From NCBI RefSeq assembly GCF_024171765.1, contig NZ_JAMTCI010000001.1, positions 1,954,557-2,018,556 of the forward strand: a stretch of DNA of 64,000 nucleotides, in the 5' to 3' direction. Each line of letters begins with the position of its first letter. The first letter of the stretch is position 1. This document shows positions 9,368-18,070 of this stretch, in pieces. The translations under genes and the position numbers were made by a program. The notes under the pieces are model-generated. The model had not been told where the DNA came from. It did not search any database and saw only the letters and a program-made list of their open reading frames with translations. The stretch is from Williamsia deligens. GTDB taxonomy: Bacteria > Actinomycetota > Actinomycetes > Mycobacteriales > Mycobacteriaceae.

Positions 9368-10213
9368 CTACCGAAAGTCGGTGCAGAAGTCGACGATCCG
9401 CGCGACGGCGTCGGTCTGACCGGTGAAGAATCCGCCGTGGCCCACGCCCTCGACCACCGCGAACCGGGATCCCGGGATCTTCTCGGAGGCCGCCCGACAT
9501 CCGGCCGGCGGGAAGAACAGGTCGTGTTCGAACGCCAGCACCAGCGTGGGGATGTCGATGGCGGACAAGCGCTCCGGCGTCGGCTCGTCGGCGGTGATCC
9601 ACGAGTAGGAGGCCATGAGGTTCCCGCGCAGCCCCTCGTCGTCGGTCCACACCTCACCCGACGACGCGAAGATCTCCGACCACCCGCGGACGGATGCCGC
9701 GTCCTGCAGCAGTGCGGGGTGCAGGGTGGTGACCAGCTGCTCGAACGTCATCACGTCCGCCGGGATCGTCCCGTACGTGTCGAGCAGGCCGATCTCCATG
9801 CGCCCCACCAGTTCACCGATCGGTGACGGCTGGATCCCCGCGACCAGGGCGGTCGCCCGCACCCGACCGGGGTGACGGCGGATGAGCTCTTGGGTGACGT
9901 AGCACCCCATCGAGTAGCCCACGACGATGACGTCGTCGATCGCGAGGACGTCGAGCAGTGCGGCGGCGTCGTCGGCGAGATCGGCCGCGGTGTAGGGGCC
10001 GGGAGGGGCGGACGAGGGCGCAACGCCTCGCGCGCTGTGGGCGATGGTGGAGAAACCGGCCGTGGCGAGAGCCTGGGTCACGCCGGTGTACTCCCACACC
10101 TGCGCCGGCTGACCCAACCCGCCGTTGAGGAGCACCACGGGTCCGGATCCGCTGCGGTGCACCTCGACTCGCTGACCCGGACGGATCTCGACCTGCGACA
10201 CCTCGCTGCTCAT
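9368..10213 (-). CDS. alpha/beta hydrolase, third gene of MFS operon
   Basis: 281-residue alpha/beta-hydrolase. The oxyanion strand VVLLNGGLGQPAQVW, nucleophile elbow GYSMGC and the C-terminal GVGHGGFF histidine segment are visible, so the triad looks complete. The ATG at 10213 overlaps the stop of the preceding thioesterase-like gene by ATGA, implying translational coupling; an in-frame upstream extension lies inside that gene and is rejected. With the thioesterase-like protein and an exporter, it may process and export an acyl or ester compound; this is inference. Confidence 0.85.
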   Translation of the reverse strand: MSSEVSQVEIRPGQRVEVHRSGSGPVVLLNGGLGQPAQVWEYTGVTQALATAGFSTIAHSARGVAPSSAPPGPYTAADLADDAAALLDVLAIDDVIVVGYSMGCYVTQELIRRHPGRVRATALVAGIQPSPIGELVGRMEIGLLDTYGTIPADVMTFEQLVTTLHPALLQDAASVRGWSEIFASSGEVWTDDEGLRGNLMASYSWITADEPTPERLSAIDIPTLVLAFEHDLFFPPAGCRAASEKIPGSRFAVVEGVGHGGFFTGQTDAVARIVDFCTDFR

Positions 10214-11004
10214 CGGGCCGGCACCCCCCGGGAGAAGTCGATCTGGGCGGCGGGATTCGCCACGGCGGTGACCACGCCCGTGCCGATCGGACCCCGGGCA
10301 TCGAAGAGGGTCGCTGTGCCGACGGAGAGCCCGGCTGCGGTGATGTGGGTGTCGGCCTGGAGCCCGATCCGCGATCCCTCGGGGAGGCGCGAGATCGCCA
10401 CCGTCAGATCGCAGTTGATGTAACCGATGCCCTCCGAGCCCCAGTTGGTGACCAGGCTCGTGCTCTCCGCGGCCATCACCACCTGCACGTAGGGGCTGGG
10501 TTCCTCGCCGGCCACGACGGGGATCACCGTCGACCACAGCCGTTTCCGGCTCGCGTTCTGGTGTTCGGACATGTGCGTCGTCCAGCCGCGGTCGTCACTG
10601 CCGAACCACCGACGGTGCTCGTCGGACGCCGGCGGGTCGAACGGGTGCTGTGACTGCCACTCCTGCCCGGACGGCGGCTCCGATGTGCGCAGGGCGACCA
10701 TCGTCGCCCGGGCCACCACGACGTCGTCCTGCTGGAGGTCCACCTCGGCCACGCGGATGCGCCGGCCCTCCCGCACCACCCGTGACACCGGGACGAGCGG
10801 CACGCCGCGCGCAGCCTTGAACATGTCGATGGTGGTACGGGCGGGGACGAAGTCCTCACTCCCGTGGCGGATCTCGAGCGCATGCGCTGCGGCCGCGCAG
10901 ACCGCGGGGCCGTTCAACATGTCGGGACCCCAGCGTCCGAACGCCCGCTCCGCCGGAACGTACCGGTCGTCGGCGAGGGTGAACATGTGCTTCTCGTCGC
11001 TCAC
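10210..11004 (-). CDS. acyl-CoA thioesterase-like (double hotdog) protein
   Basis: 264-residue cytoplasmic protein that reads like the tandem-hotdog acyl-CoA thioesterase group: HMFTLADDRYVPAERAFGRWGPDMLNG at the N-terminus with the alcove helix GPAVCAAAAHALE, and a second half with SLVTNWGSEGIGYINCDLTVAISR. It would hydrolyse or bind acyl thioesters. GTG start at 11004 overlaps the MFS stop by 4 bp, and its own stop overlaps the downstream hydrolase start by 4 bp, so all three are tightly coupled. The acyl substrate is unknown. Confidence 0.75.
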   Translation of the reverse strand: MSDEKHMFTLADDRYVPAERAFGRWGPDMLNGPAVCAAAAHALEIRHGSEDFVPARTTIDMFKAARGVPLVPVSRVVREGRRIRVAEVDLQQDDVVVARATMVALRTSEPPSGQEWQSQHPFDPPASDEHRRWFGSDDRGWTTHMSEHQNASRKRLWSTVIPVVAGEEPSPYVQVVMAAESTSLVTNWGSEGIGYINCDLTVAISRLPEGSRIGLQADTHITAAGLSVGTATLFDARGPIGTGVVTAVANPAAQIDFSRGVPAR

Positions 11005-12299
11005 CGTGACACCTCGCTGCTCGGGGCCCGGTCGAGATCGTCGTCGGGGACGACGACCGCGTCGGGATCGCGGTAGTCGGACAGGACCGCCACCAGGCTC
11101 ACGACTGCCAGCACCACCCCGGCCGCGAAGAGGATGGGATAGGTCAGGTCGGGGATGCTCTGGTGCACCAGCGACAGGACTACCGGCGCACCGAAACCGA
11201 GGTAGGTCAGGGAGTAGAACACCGCGGTCAGTCCCGCGAGGTCGGCGGGCTCGGCGATGCGCCCGACCTCCGACAGGCCGGCGACGAGCGCCATGCCGTA
11301 GCCCGCACCGAGCACAGCCCCCGCCAGCAGGGTCAGCCACGGGTCGAGGACATATGCCGCGACACCCCCGGTGGCCATCCCGAGCATGAGGAACACCAGC
11401 GCGACGACGGAGCTGCGGGCGCGGTCGGGACGGTCGATCCGGCGGGCCACCGACTGCACCGCGAACCCCGACGCGAGGGTCACGAGGGTCACCGCGGCGG
11501 CGTAGGCGATCCGGACGTCGGCGACACGGTCGGACATCAGGGTCGGCAGGACCGCGTATGCGGCGGCGGCGGAACCGAAGACCCAGGGCGCCACCGGGAC
11601 GACGACGCGCACGAACCGTCGCTGGGCGACCGCGCGGATCTTGAGGTCGTCGACCAGCCGCCGCGGCGCACGGTCGCCGGAGATCGTCTCCGGCGCCGAC
11701 CACACCCACACCGCGGCCGCCAGACACAGGCCGACGTTGACCAGGTACGCCAACGAGTCCTGCAGGGGCGCCCACTGGGCGAGCACACCGGCCACGGCCG
11801 CGCCGACACCGAGTCCGAACGTCAGGCTCATCGCGCCGCGCCGGGCGCCCAGTGTGGGCGAGGCGTCCGGTGTCCACGGGGCGCCGGACAACTCCTTGAC
11901 CCAGCTGCTGCCCACGGCCATCGCCAGCCCGAGGCCCACCCCGGACAACACGCGGCCCACCACCAGCAGCGACACGTGGTCGGCCCCGAGGGCCAGGATC
12001 AGCGACCCCGCCGCGGCGATGACCGGCGCCGGACGCATCAGGGCGACGCGCCCGTGCCGATCCGACAGCGGACCGCCGATGAGCAGCGCCGGGACGATCC
12101 CCAGGACGTAGGCGAACAGCAACGCGTCGACGACGGGTCCGGGCAGGCCGTGCACGGACTCGTACATCACCAGCAACGGCGTGAACTCGTTCCCGCCCCA
12201 CGCGATGGCGGCCATCGCCGCGGCGACGGCCCACCACGCCCGGGGGTCCGGGACACGGGTGTCCGCAGGTGATCGATCGACGGCACGCACGGGCTCCAT
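11001..12299 (-). CDS. MFS transporter, first gene of three-gene operon
   Basis: 432-residue major facilitator with twelve predicted membrane helices. The loop between helices 2 and 3 has the MFS signature GGPLSDRHGRVALM. A charged C-terminal tail (DPDAVVVPDDD) faces the cytoplasm. It heads an operon in which both downstream genes overlap by 4 bp. It is likely an exporter of a small hydrophobic compound, judging by family; a CACGGT sequence 5 bp upstream of the ATG at 12299 may be its -10. Confidence 0.85.
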   Translation of the reverse strand: MEPVRAVDRSPADTRVPDPRAWWAVAAAMAAIAWGGNEFTPLLVMYESVHGLPGPVVDALLFAYVLGIVPALLIGGPLSDRHGRVALMRPAPVIAAAGSLILALGADHVSLLVVGRVLSGVGLGLAMAVGSSWVKELSGAPWTPDASPTLGARRGAMSLTFGLGVGAAVAGVLAQWAPLQDSLAYLVNVGLCLAAAVWVWSAPETISGDRAPRRLVDDLKIRAVAQRRFVRVVVPVAPWVFGSAAAAYAVLPTLMSDRVADVRIAYAAAVTLVTLASGFAVQSVARRIDRPDRARSSVVALVFLMLGMATGGVAAYVLDPWLTLLAGAVLGAGYGMALVAGLSEVGRIAEPADLAGLTAVFYSLTYLGFGAPVVLSLVHQSIPDLTYPILFAAGVVLAVVSLVAVLSDYRDPDAVVVPDDDLDRAPSSEVSR

Positions 12300-12351
12300 C
12301 CAACACCGTGGTCGACGGGTCGGATCGTCGGGCGGTGTCCGGCGAGCTGGC

Positions 12352-12357
12352 TACCCT
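12352..12357 (+). promoter_or_regulatory. -10 element, leaderless promoter of GNAT gene
   Basis: TACCCT, 6 bp before the ATG at 12364, with no ribosome site between. It marks that ATG as the start instead of the earlier in-frame codon at 12181. Confidence 0.5.
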
Positions 12358-12363
12358 GCCGCC

Positions 12364-12831
12364 ATGGACGACGGACTCCGACTGCTCGACAACCTGCCGG
12401 GACTCGACGACTACCGCCGGCTGCGCGCGGTGTCCGGCCTGACCCCGGTCACCGAGGACCAGGCCCGTCCGGCCCTGGCGAACGCATGGGGTGGGTGTCA
12501 CGTCGTCGACGCGTCCGGCGCGGTGGTCGCGATGGGCCGGGTCCTCGGTGACGGCGGGTGGTACTTCCACATCACCGACATCGCCACCGACCCCGATCAC
12601 CAGCGTCGCGGGCTGGGCACGGCCGTCGTGCAGCGGTTGCTGACTCTCATCGTCGACGCAGCGCCCCCGCATCCGTACATCACGCTGATGGCGGACCCGC
12701 CCGGCCGCGCGCTGTACGAGTCCATGGGATTCGAGACCACGAAGTCCACCGGGATGGTGCAGACGGCGATCCGACGCGGCGAGCCCGCACCGGCGGGGGC
12801 GGTCAGGGGGCCCGGTACCCGTCCATCGTGA
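12364..12831 (+). CDS. GNAT family N-acetyltransferase
   Basis: 155-residue GCN5-related acetyltransferase using acetyl-CoA. The core strand FHITDIATDPDHQRRGLGTAV contains the acetyl-CoA pyrophosphate loop (Q-R-R-G-L-G), and the C-terminal GRALYESMGFE motif is typical. The first 30 residues resemble the DYRRLRAVSGL opening of small, single-domain GNATs. Start chosen from the TACCCT -10 6 bp upstream. The 3' end overlaps a convergent gene by 29 bp. The acceptor substrate is unknown. Confidence 0.85.
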   Translation: MDDGLRLLDNLPGLDDYRRLRAVSGLTPVTEDQARPALANAWGGCHVVDASGAVVAMGRVLGDGGWYFHITDIATDPDHQRRGLGTAVVQRLLTLIVDAAPPHPYITLMADPPGRALYESMGFETTKSTGMVQTAIRRGEPAPAGAVRGPGTRPS

Positions 12832-13345
12832 GGCACTCGGCGGGGACCGGGAGGTGCACGGCGAGCGCCGCCCGCCCGAGGTGGTCGGCGTTGCGCAGGC
12901 TGTGGAGGTCGAGGTCCTGGCGCCGCGCGACGGCGGCTCCCAGCATGGCCAGCGCCTGGTGTTCGTCGCCCAGGCCCCACAGCGCGTCGGCCACCGACAG
13001 GTACACCGCGATCGCCGGGTCGGTCTTCTCCAGTTGCACCAGCGCCCAGGCGTACCGCTTCGCGGCGTCGACGGTCTTGGGTCCACCCGGACCGTTCATG
13101 CGGACGTACTTGCCATAGAGCTCGCGGGCCAACGGTTCGGAATCCGACCACTTCTGCAGATGGCACATGCACCGCACGGCGTCGTGCAGGTTGGCCAGGT
13201 ACTTGGTGGAGTAGGGACCGTCCTGTCGTGCCCGGATCTCGCGCAGGACGCAGAACTCCGGCAGGGCGTGGGCGTAGTCGCCGGCCGCCAGCAGGGCGTC
13301 GGCCTCGTGCTGCAGCTCGTCGATCATCCCGTCATGATCGCCCAT
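12803..13345 (-). CDS. TPR-like helical repeat protein
   Basis: 180-residue, all-helical protein without signal peptide or membrane segment. Repeats such as ALLAAGDYAHALPEFCVLREI, AVRCMCHLQKWSDSEPLARELY and AVYLSVADALWGLGDEHQALAML fit tetratricopeptide-type helical pairs. It probably binds another protein; nothing enzymatic is visible. ATG at 13345 is the first plausible start; the ATG at 13327 is an alternative. It overlaps the GNAT 3' end by 29 bp and is divergent from the YibE/F gene. Confidence 0.6.
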   Translation of the reverse strand: MGDHDGMIDELQHEADALLAAGDYAHALPEFCVLREIRARQDGPYSTKYLANLHDAVRCMCHLQKWSDSEPLARELYGKYVRMNGPGGPKTVDAAKRYAWALVQLEKTDPAIAVYLSVADALWGLGDEHQALAMLGAAVARRQDLDLHSLRNADHLGRAALAVHLPVPAECLTMDGYRAP

Positions 13346-13426
13346 CGTCGGCGCTCTCACCTGCAGAATCGCCGTTCCCGCCCACCTGGGCGTGACCGAG
13401 CACGACGGGCCGCGAGAACCCGCCCC

Positions 13427-13432
13427 TAGAGT
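13427..13432 (+). promoter_or_regulatory. -10 element, leaderless promoter of YibE/F gene
   Basis: TAGAGT, 6 bp before the GTG at 13439 with no ribosome-binding site; supports the GTG as the true start. Confidence 0.5.
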
Positions 13433-13438
13433 TGCGTC

Positions 13439-14818
13439 GTGGATCCCACCGAGCCGGACCGTGCACACGGGCACACCCACAGCCCACGGGCCGTCGCGGT
13501 CCACCTCCGCCCGATGGCCGCGCGGATCGTCGTGGGTCTCATCGTCGCCTGTGCCGTGGCCGTCGGGATCGGTGCCGTGGTGCTCTGGCCCGACCATCGC
13601 GCGCACTCGGTGCCGCTGCAGTTCCAGTCGGCCGCGCCGGACGGGCGGCTCGTCACGCAGACCGGCACCGTGATCGCCCAGGCGAGGTCGTCGTGCCTGA
13701 ATCAGGCCGCGGGCAGCGTGTTCGGCGGTGACGCGCCGGTGAGCGCCGCCGGTGACGGGCCGTGCATCGAGAACACCGTGAAGATCACCTCGGGCCGCGA
13801 CAAGGACGCCAACACCCTCATCGAGGTCGCCACCAACCGCGCGCAGTCGGGCGGGCAACCCGGTGTCACGGTCACGAAGCCGCCGGCGGACCAGCTCGAT
13901 CGTCCGCAGCCGGGGCAACCGGACCTCAAGGTCGGCGACGACATCCGGCTCGTGGTCTCGCCGAGCGGTCAGGGGGCGTCGACCTACGCCTTCTACGACT
14001 ACAGCCGCGGGACGTCGACCGTCATCTGGGCTGTCGTCTTTGTCCTCGCGATCCTGCTCGTCGCCGCCTGGCGCGGACTGCGATCGGTGATCGGTCTGGT
14101 GATCGCGTTCGCCGTGCTGTTGGTGTTCACGCTGCCCGCGATCCTGGACGGCCGATCACCCGTGGCGGTCGCGTTGGTGTCGGCGGCGGCCATCCTGCTG
14201 ATCGTCATCTACCTGGCGCACGGGATCAGCCTGCGCACCAGTGCCGCGCTGCTCGGCACGCTGTCGTCGCTGGCGGCGGCCGCGGTGCTCTCGTACCTGT
14301 CGGTGGTGACGATGAACATCACCGGGCTGTCGGGGGAGCAGACGACGAACCTGCAGGTGTACTCCACGGGCATCTCGACCAACGGCATCCTGTTGGCGGG
14401 GTTCATCATCGGCGCGCTGGGTGTCCTCAACGACGTGACCATCACGCAGGCGTCGGCGGTCTTCGAGCTCGCCGCGGGCGGGCGGAGTCGGCGCGCGACG
14501 TTCGCGGCGGCGATGCGCGTCGGCCGCGACCACATCGCGAGCACCGTCTACACCCTGGTGTTCGCCTACGCGGGCAGCGCGCTGCCGCTGCTGCTGCTGT
14601 TCTCCGTGGCGGGACAGTCGTTCTCGTCGTTGGCGACGACGGACACCGTCGCGGTGGAGTTGGCCCGGTCGTTTGTCGGCGGCATCGCGATCGCGCTGTC
14701 GGTGCCGCTCACGACGGCGATCGCGGTCGCCCTCGTCCACAAATACGAGGTCCCCGACAACCACCGCGCCCGGGTACGCGACGGCGGCGCAGGCGGCCGC
14801 CACTCCCGCTCGGAGTGA
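13439..14818 (+). CDS. YibE/F-family multipass membrane protein
   Basis: 459-residue membrane protein matching the YibE/F group of actinobacteria and firmicutes. A first helix near residue 35 is followed by an extracytoplasmic region of about 150 residues (two cysteines, a beta-rich QTGTVIAQA strand). Then comes a block of about seven helices with the conserved segment YSTGISTNGILLAGFIIGALGVLNDVTITQ, a family hallmark. Function is not established; a transport role has been proposed. A tail rich in Arg and Gly ends the protein. Start GTG 13439 is supported by TAGAGT 6 bp upstream. Confidence 0.8.
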   Translation: MDPTEPDRAHGHTHSPRAVAVHLRPMAARIVVGLIVACAVAVGIGAVVLWPDHRAHSVPLQFQSAAPDGRLVTQTGTVIAQARSSCLNQAAGSVFGGDAPVSAAGDGPCIENTVKITSGRDKDANTLIEVATNRAQSGGQPGVTVTKPPADQLDRPQPGQPDLKVGDDIRLVVSPSGQGASTYAFYDYSRGTSTVIWAVVFVLAILLVAAWRGLRSVIGLVIAFAVLLVFTLPAILDGRSPVAVALVSAAAILLIVIYLAHGISLRTSAALLGTLSSLAAAAVLSYLSVVTMNITGLSGEQTTNLQVYSTGISTNGILLAGFIIGALGVLNDVTITQASAVFELAAGGRSRRATFAAAMRVGRDHIASTVYTLVFAYAGSALPLLLLFSVAGQSFSSLATTDTVAVELARSFVGGIAIALSVPLTTAIAVALVHKYEVPDNHRARVRDGGAGGRHSRSE

Positions 14819-14825
14819 CCTCGGC

Positions 14826-14864
14826 CCGCGCCGTGCTCGCGTATCCGCGTCGGGCACGACGCGG
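14826..14864. terminator. stem-loop between convergent genes
   Basis: An 11-bp stem (CCGCGCCGTGC with GCACGACGCGG, one G-T pair) around a 17-nt loop, located between the ends of the YibE/F and PPOX genes. There is no T-tract, so it is a candidate only. Confidence 0.35.
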
Positions 14865-14887
14865 GTTCGCGCGTTCGGCGCGGGTTC

Positions 14888-15304
14888 CTACAGCTTCGGC
14901 GCGGCGGCGATGCCGATGGTGGAGGACTTGCCCTTGAACAGGGAACTGGCGGTGGTGGCGAGCCGGCCGACGAGCCCATACTTGGCGTTGATGGCCTGTC
15001 GGGTCCGGGCGGTGCCTGCGTCGTCGAGGACGCGGGCGGTGCCCTCGACGGGGGTTCCGACGTTCTTGCCGGCCCGGTCGCAGGTGGCCAGTTGGACGCG
15101 GGGGGTGTTGCGGACCCGCTTGACCTTCCACGACGACGCCTGGGTCCACATCACCAGCTCGCCGGCCTCCGGTCCGGAGTCGACGAACGCCGCCCAGATC
15201 GGCACCGGCTTGGCGCGCCCGTCCTTGGTGAAGGTGGTCAGCTGGACGTACTTCGCCGTCGCGATGTCACCCAGCGCGCGGCGGGACTGCTGCGGATCAG
15301 GCAT
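14888..15304 (-). CDS. PPOX-class F420-dependent oxidoreductase / pyridoxamine oxidase-fold protein
   Basis: 138-residue split-barrel flavin/deazaflavin-binding protein. It opens with YVQLTTFTKDGRAKPVPIWAAF, the strand pair that binds the cofactor phosphate in F420-dependent PPOX-family enzymes, followed by VMWTQASSWKVKRVRNTPRVQLATCD, also typical. Such proteins reduce small unsaturated or nitro compounds with F420H2; the substrate is unknown. ATG 15304 follows the small DUF2945 gene by 11 bp, so they probably form one transcript. Confidence 0.8.
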   Translation of the reverse strand: MPDPQQSRRALGDIATAKYVQLTTFTKDGRAKPVPIWAAFVDSGPEAGELVMWTQASSWKVKRVRNTPRVQLATCDRAGKNVGTPVEGTARVLDDAGTARTRQAINAKYGLVGRLATTASSLFKGKSSTIGIAAAPKL

Positions 15305-15315
15305 GGCCCCTCCGG

Positions 15316-15519
15316 TCACTTCTCGTCGAGGGTGGATTCCTTGTGGGCCGCCTTCGACCCGGTCTTGTCGGACTCCACGATCCAGTAGGGCTCGTCCTCG
15401 GAGGCCTTGAACTTCTGGCCCTCGAACTCGAACTCCTTCGTCCGCTTCTCCTTGGCCGTGCCCTCGGTCTTGCCCTGCGGGGTGTTCCAACTGACGGTGT
15501 CGCCCTTCGAGATTGCCAT
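15316..15519 (-). CDS. small DUF2945 / HVA1-family protein
   Basis: 67-residue protein made almost entirely of one small domain: GDTVSWNTPQGKTEGTAKEK followed by FEFEGQKFKASEDEPYWIVESDKTGSKAAHK. This matches the DUF2945 (hypervirulence-associated, Tudor-like) family, whose biochemical role is unknown. ATG 15519 lies 6 bp after TACGTT (15526-15531). It shares a 42-bp divergent promoter region with the aldo/keto reductase. Confidence 0.75.
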   Translation of the reverse strand: MAISKGDTVSWNTPQGKTEGTAKEKRTKEFEFEGQKFKASEDEPYWIVESDKTGSKAAHKESTLDEK

Positions 15520-15525
15520 TTCCCC

Positions 15526-15555
15526 AACGTACCCCCGGCCTCGACCGATTAACCT
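15526..15555. promoter_or_regulatory. compact divergent promoter pair
   Basis: TACGTT (15526-15531, minus strand) is 6 bp from the ATG at 15519, and TAACCT (15550-15555, plus strand) is 6 bp from the ATG at 15562. Both -10 hexamers fit within a 42-bp intergenic space, leaving their -35 regions interleaved. Confidence 0.5.
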
Positions 15556-15561
15556 GGTGTC

Positions 15562-16455
15562 ATGACATCCGCCGTGCCAGGGGTCGAACTCAACTCGGGG
15601 ACGACGATCCCCCAACTCGGGTTGGGGGTGTGGCAGGCCGACGACGACGAGACCGAGCGCGCCGTCACCCACGCTCTCGACGAAGCCGGGTACACCCACA
15701 TCGACACCGCCGCCGCCTACGGCAACGAGGAGGCGGTCGGGCGGGCGATCGCGGCGTCGTCGATCGCGCGGAACGACCTGTTCGTCACCACCAAGCTGTG
15801 GAACGCCGACCAGCGTGGGCGTGACGCCGTGATCGAGGCGTGTGACACCAGCCTCCGCAAGCTCGGCCTCGACCAGGTCGACCTCTATCTCGTCCACTGG
15901 CCCCTTCTCGACATGGACCGCATGAAGCGGACCTGGGAGGCGATGCAGGAGATCGCGGAGTCGGGCAAGGCGAAGGCCATCGGCGTGTGCAACTTCGAGC
16001 CGCACCACCTCCAGGTGCTCATCGGCGAAGGTGACGTCGTTCCCGCCGTCGACCAGGTCGAGTGCCACCCCAACCTCCCGCAGAACGAGCTGCGCGCCTT
16101 CGCCGCCGACAGCGGCATCGCCGTCGAGTCGTGGAGTCCGCTCGGCGGCACGCCCAACTCGGGGTGGGGGAAGGCGTCGAAGGACAACACCCTCCTCTCC
16201 GACAGCACCCTGGGTGGGATCGCCGAGAAGTACGACAAGTCCATCGCCCAGGTCATCATCCGGTGGCACCTGCAGGGTGGACTGGTCGTCATCCCGAAAT
16301 CCGTGACGCCGGAACGGATCACCCAGAACATCGACGTCTTCGACTTCTCCCTCGACGACGCCGACATGCTCGACATCGCGAACCTGGCGAACAACCGTCG
16401 CGTCGGCATCCACCCCGACGAGATGAACATCGCCGCCCCCGACGACGACGCGTAG
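15562..16455 (+). CDS. aldo/keto reductase
   Basis: 297-residue NADPH-dependent carbonyl reductase with a TIM-barrel fold. All four catalytic residues are present: Asp48, Tyr53, Lys78 and His112 (in LYLVHWP). The NADPH-binding segment IPKSVTPERITQNIDVF lies near residue 250. It reads like the 2,5-diketo-D-gluconate reductase-like subgroup common in mycobacteria. The leaderless ATG 15562 is preceded by TAACCT. The SRPBCC gene begins immediately after its stop, so the two are co-transcribed. Confidence 0.92.
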   Translation: MTSAVPGVELNSGTTIPQLGLGVWQADDDETERAVTHALDEAGYTHIDTAAAYGNEEAVGRAIAASSIARNDLFVTTKLWNADQRGRDAVIEACDTSLRKLGLDQVDLYLVHWPLLDMDRMKRTWEAMQEIAESGKAKAIGVCNFEPHHLQVLIGEGDVVPAVDQVECHPNLPQNELRAFAADSGIAVESWSPLGGTPNSGWGKASKDNTLLSDSTLGGIAEKYDKSIAQVIIRWHLQGGLVVIPKSVTPERITQNIDVFDFSLDDADMLDIANLANNRRVGIHPDEMNIAAPDDDA

Positions 16456-16974
16456 ATGCGTGTTCGCGACCTCCCCACCGTCGAGGTGAGCGCGCGACTG
16501 ACGATCTCGGTCGACGCGGCGTGGGCGTCGGTCACGGACATCACCCTCCCGACGCGCGTCCCCGGCGAGCTGTCGTCCGTCGAGTGGGAGGACGGTCACG
16601 ACGGTGTCGCACTCGGGGCCCGGTTTATCGGTCACAACCGCAGCGACGATCTCGGCGAGTGGAGCACGTCGTGCGTGGTGGTCGACCTCGAGCCGGGTCG
16701 TCGGTGGGTCTACGCGGTGTTCGGACTGTGGGACGAGCCCGACCCGTCACCCGTGCGACCGGCCCCCGGTCCGGAGCCGATGACGTGGTGGGGTTTCGAG
16801 GTGGAGCCGGCGAGCACGGGGTGCATCGTGCGGCAGTTCGCGCGGATGGGCCCCGGCCCGTCGGGGATCAGCGCCGCCGTGGCCGCCCACCCCGACCGGG
16901 AGGCACGGATCATCGATCGCCGACTCGGCGTCTGGCGAGAGGCCATGGGCGCCAACCTCGCCGCGCTCGGCTGA
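16456..16974 (+). CDS. SRPBCC (START-like) family protein
   Basis: 172-residue helix-grip protein with VSARLTISVDAAWASVTDITLPTRVPGELSSVEW at the start and GRRWVYAVF / EVEPASTGCIVRQFARMGPGPSG strands, as in polyketide-cyclase-like SRPBCC proteins that bind hydrophobic ligands. The ATG directly abuts the aldo/keto reductase stop codon with no gap, so it is probably translated by reinitiation. It is likely a ligand-binding protein rather than an enzyme; the ligand is unknown. Confidence 0.75.
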   Translation: MRVRDLPTVEVSARLTISVDAAWASVTDITLPTRVPGELSSVEWEDGHDGVALGARFIGHNRSDDLGEWSTSCVVVDLEPGRRWVYAVFGLWDEPDPSPVRPAPGPEPMTWWGFEVEPASTGCIVRQFARMGPGPSGISAAVAAHPDREARIIDRRLGVWREAMGANLAALG

Positions 16975-16990
16975 ACCGCGGGCCGACGCC

Positions 16991-18037
16991 TCAGGAGATG
17001 TCGAGCGCCTTCGCGATCGTCGGCCAGGCCCTCGGGAGGTCGCGCGCCCAGTAGCCCCACGAGTGCAGTCCTGAGCGGTAGTCGTAGGTGGCCTTCACCC
17101 CGGCCCGCGTCGCCTTGGTTTGGAACGACCGCGTGCAGGACTCGGCGGCACTCTCGAGGAAGCCTCCGACGGGTGAGGCGAGTCCGGCGAGGCCGAGTCG
17201 GAGGTCGGGCAGTCCGTTGCCGACCGCGATGTAGATCGGCTTGCCGACCAGGGCCTTCAGGTGCCGTGCCGGATCGTTCGCCGCCCACTCACCGGCGTCG
17301 AGCGGTCCCCACATGTTGAGGTAGTTGCCGCCTCGGGTGGCGACGGTGGCGGCGACCGCCTGCCGGTACGGCAGGGGGCCGAAGTCGAAGCATCCGCTCA
17401 GTGCCATCACGCCGCGGTAGAGGTCCGGGTGGCGGGCGGTCAGCACCATGGCCGAGGTGGCCCCCATCGACAGGCCGCCGATCGCGTCGGCCCCGTTTCC
17501 CTTGTAGGTCGCGTCGATCAGCGGTGGCAGGGCCTCGGTGAGGAAGGACTCCCACCGGTTCACCCCGAGGACGGGGTCCGGCCGGAGCCAGTCGGTGTAG
17601 TAGCTGGCGGTCCCGCCGATGGGCATCACCACGTTGACGTTCTTGTCCGCCATGAACCGGACGATGTCGGTCTGCACCGTCCACCCGCTGTTGCGGAACC
17701 CGGTGTAGACGCCGGCGTCGATCCCGTCGAGGAGATACAGCGTGGGACGGGGTGCGTCACCGCGAGGGTGGAGGACCTCGACGCGCACGCGCTGGCCGGT
17801 CGCCGGGTCGCGGACGGTGAGGATGTCGTGTCGGGCGCTCACCGGCGTCCGGTTCACCAGGGTCGCGGTCGTGCTGTCGCGTGCGGGTGGCGTCGGTTGC
17901 GCGACGGCGGTGGCCGGAGCGAGGCAGATGCCGGCGATCGCGGCGAGGCCGACGGCGATCAGCCGTCGGGTCGCCGGGCGTCGTCGCCGATCATGCGAAG
18001 CGGGCACCGGGACTCCGGGGCGGACACGGAACAGCAC
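16991..18037 (-). CDS. secreted mycolyltransferase/esterase (antigen 85-like)
   Basis: 348-residue exported alpha/beta-hydrolase of the esterase D/antigen-85 group. The signal peptide has basic residues (RRRRPATRR), a hydrophobic core and AVA before QPTPP (about residue 49). The mature part shows RPTLYLLDGID, the nucleophile elbow GGLSMGATSAM with Ser190, and the C-terminal GLHSWGYWARDLPRAWP carrying the catalytic histidine, as in mycolyltransferases. It probably transfers mycoloyl groups onto trehalose or arabinogalactan outside the membrane. GTG 18037 has AGAGGGGGG 8 nt upstream; a TACAGT -10 lies at 18065-18070. Its presence argues for a mycolic-acid envelope. Confidence 0.85.
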   Translation of the reverse strand: MLFRVRPGVPVPASHDRRRRPATRRLIAVGLAAIAGICLAPATAVAQPTPPARDSTTATLVNRTPVSARHDILTVRDPATGQRVRVEVLHPRGDAPRPTLYLLDGIDAGVYTGFRNSGWTVQTDIVRFMADKNVNVVMPIGGTASYYTDWLRPDPVLGVNRWESFLTEALPPLIDATYKGNGADAIGGLSMGATSAMVLTARHPDLYRGVMALSGCFDFGPLPYRQAVAATVATRGGNYLNMWGPLDAGEWAANDPARHLKALVGKPIYIAVGNGLPDLRLGLAGLASPVGGFLESAAESCTRSFQTKATRAGVKATYDYRSGLHSWGYWARDLPRAWPTIAKALDIS

Positions 18038-18064
18038 TGAGAACCCCCCTCTGGTTTCGCCGCG

Positions 18065-18070
18065 ACTGTA
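18065..18070 (-). promoter_or_regulatory. -10 element of mycolyltransferase-like gene
   Basis: TACAGT on the minus strand, 27 bp before the GTG start and upstream of its purine-rich ribosome site. Confidence 0.4.
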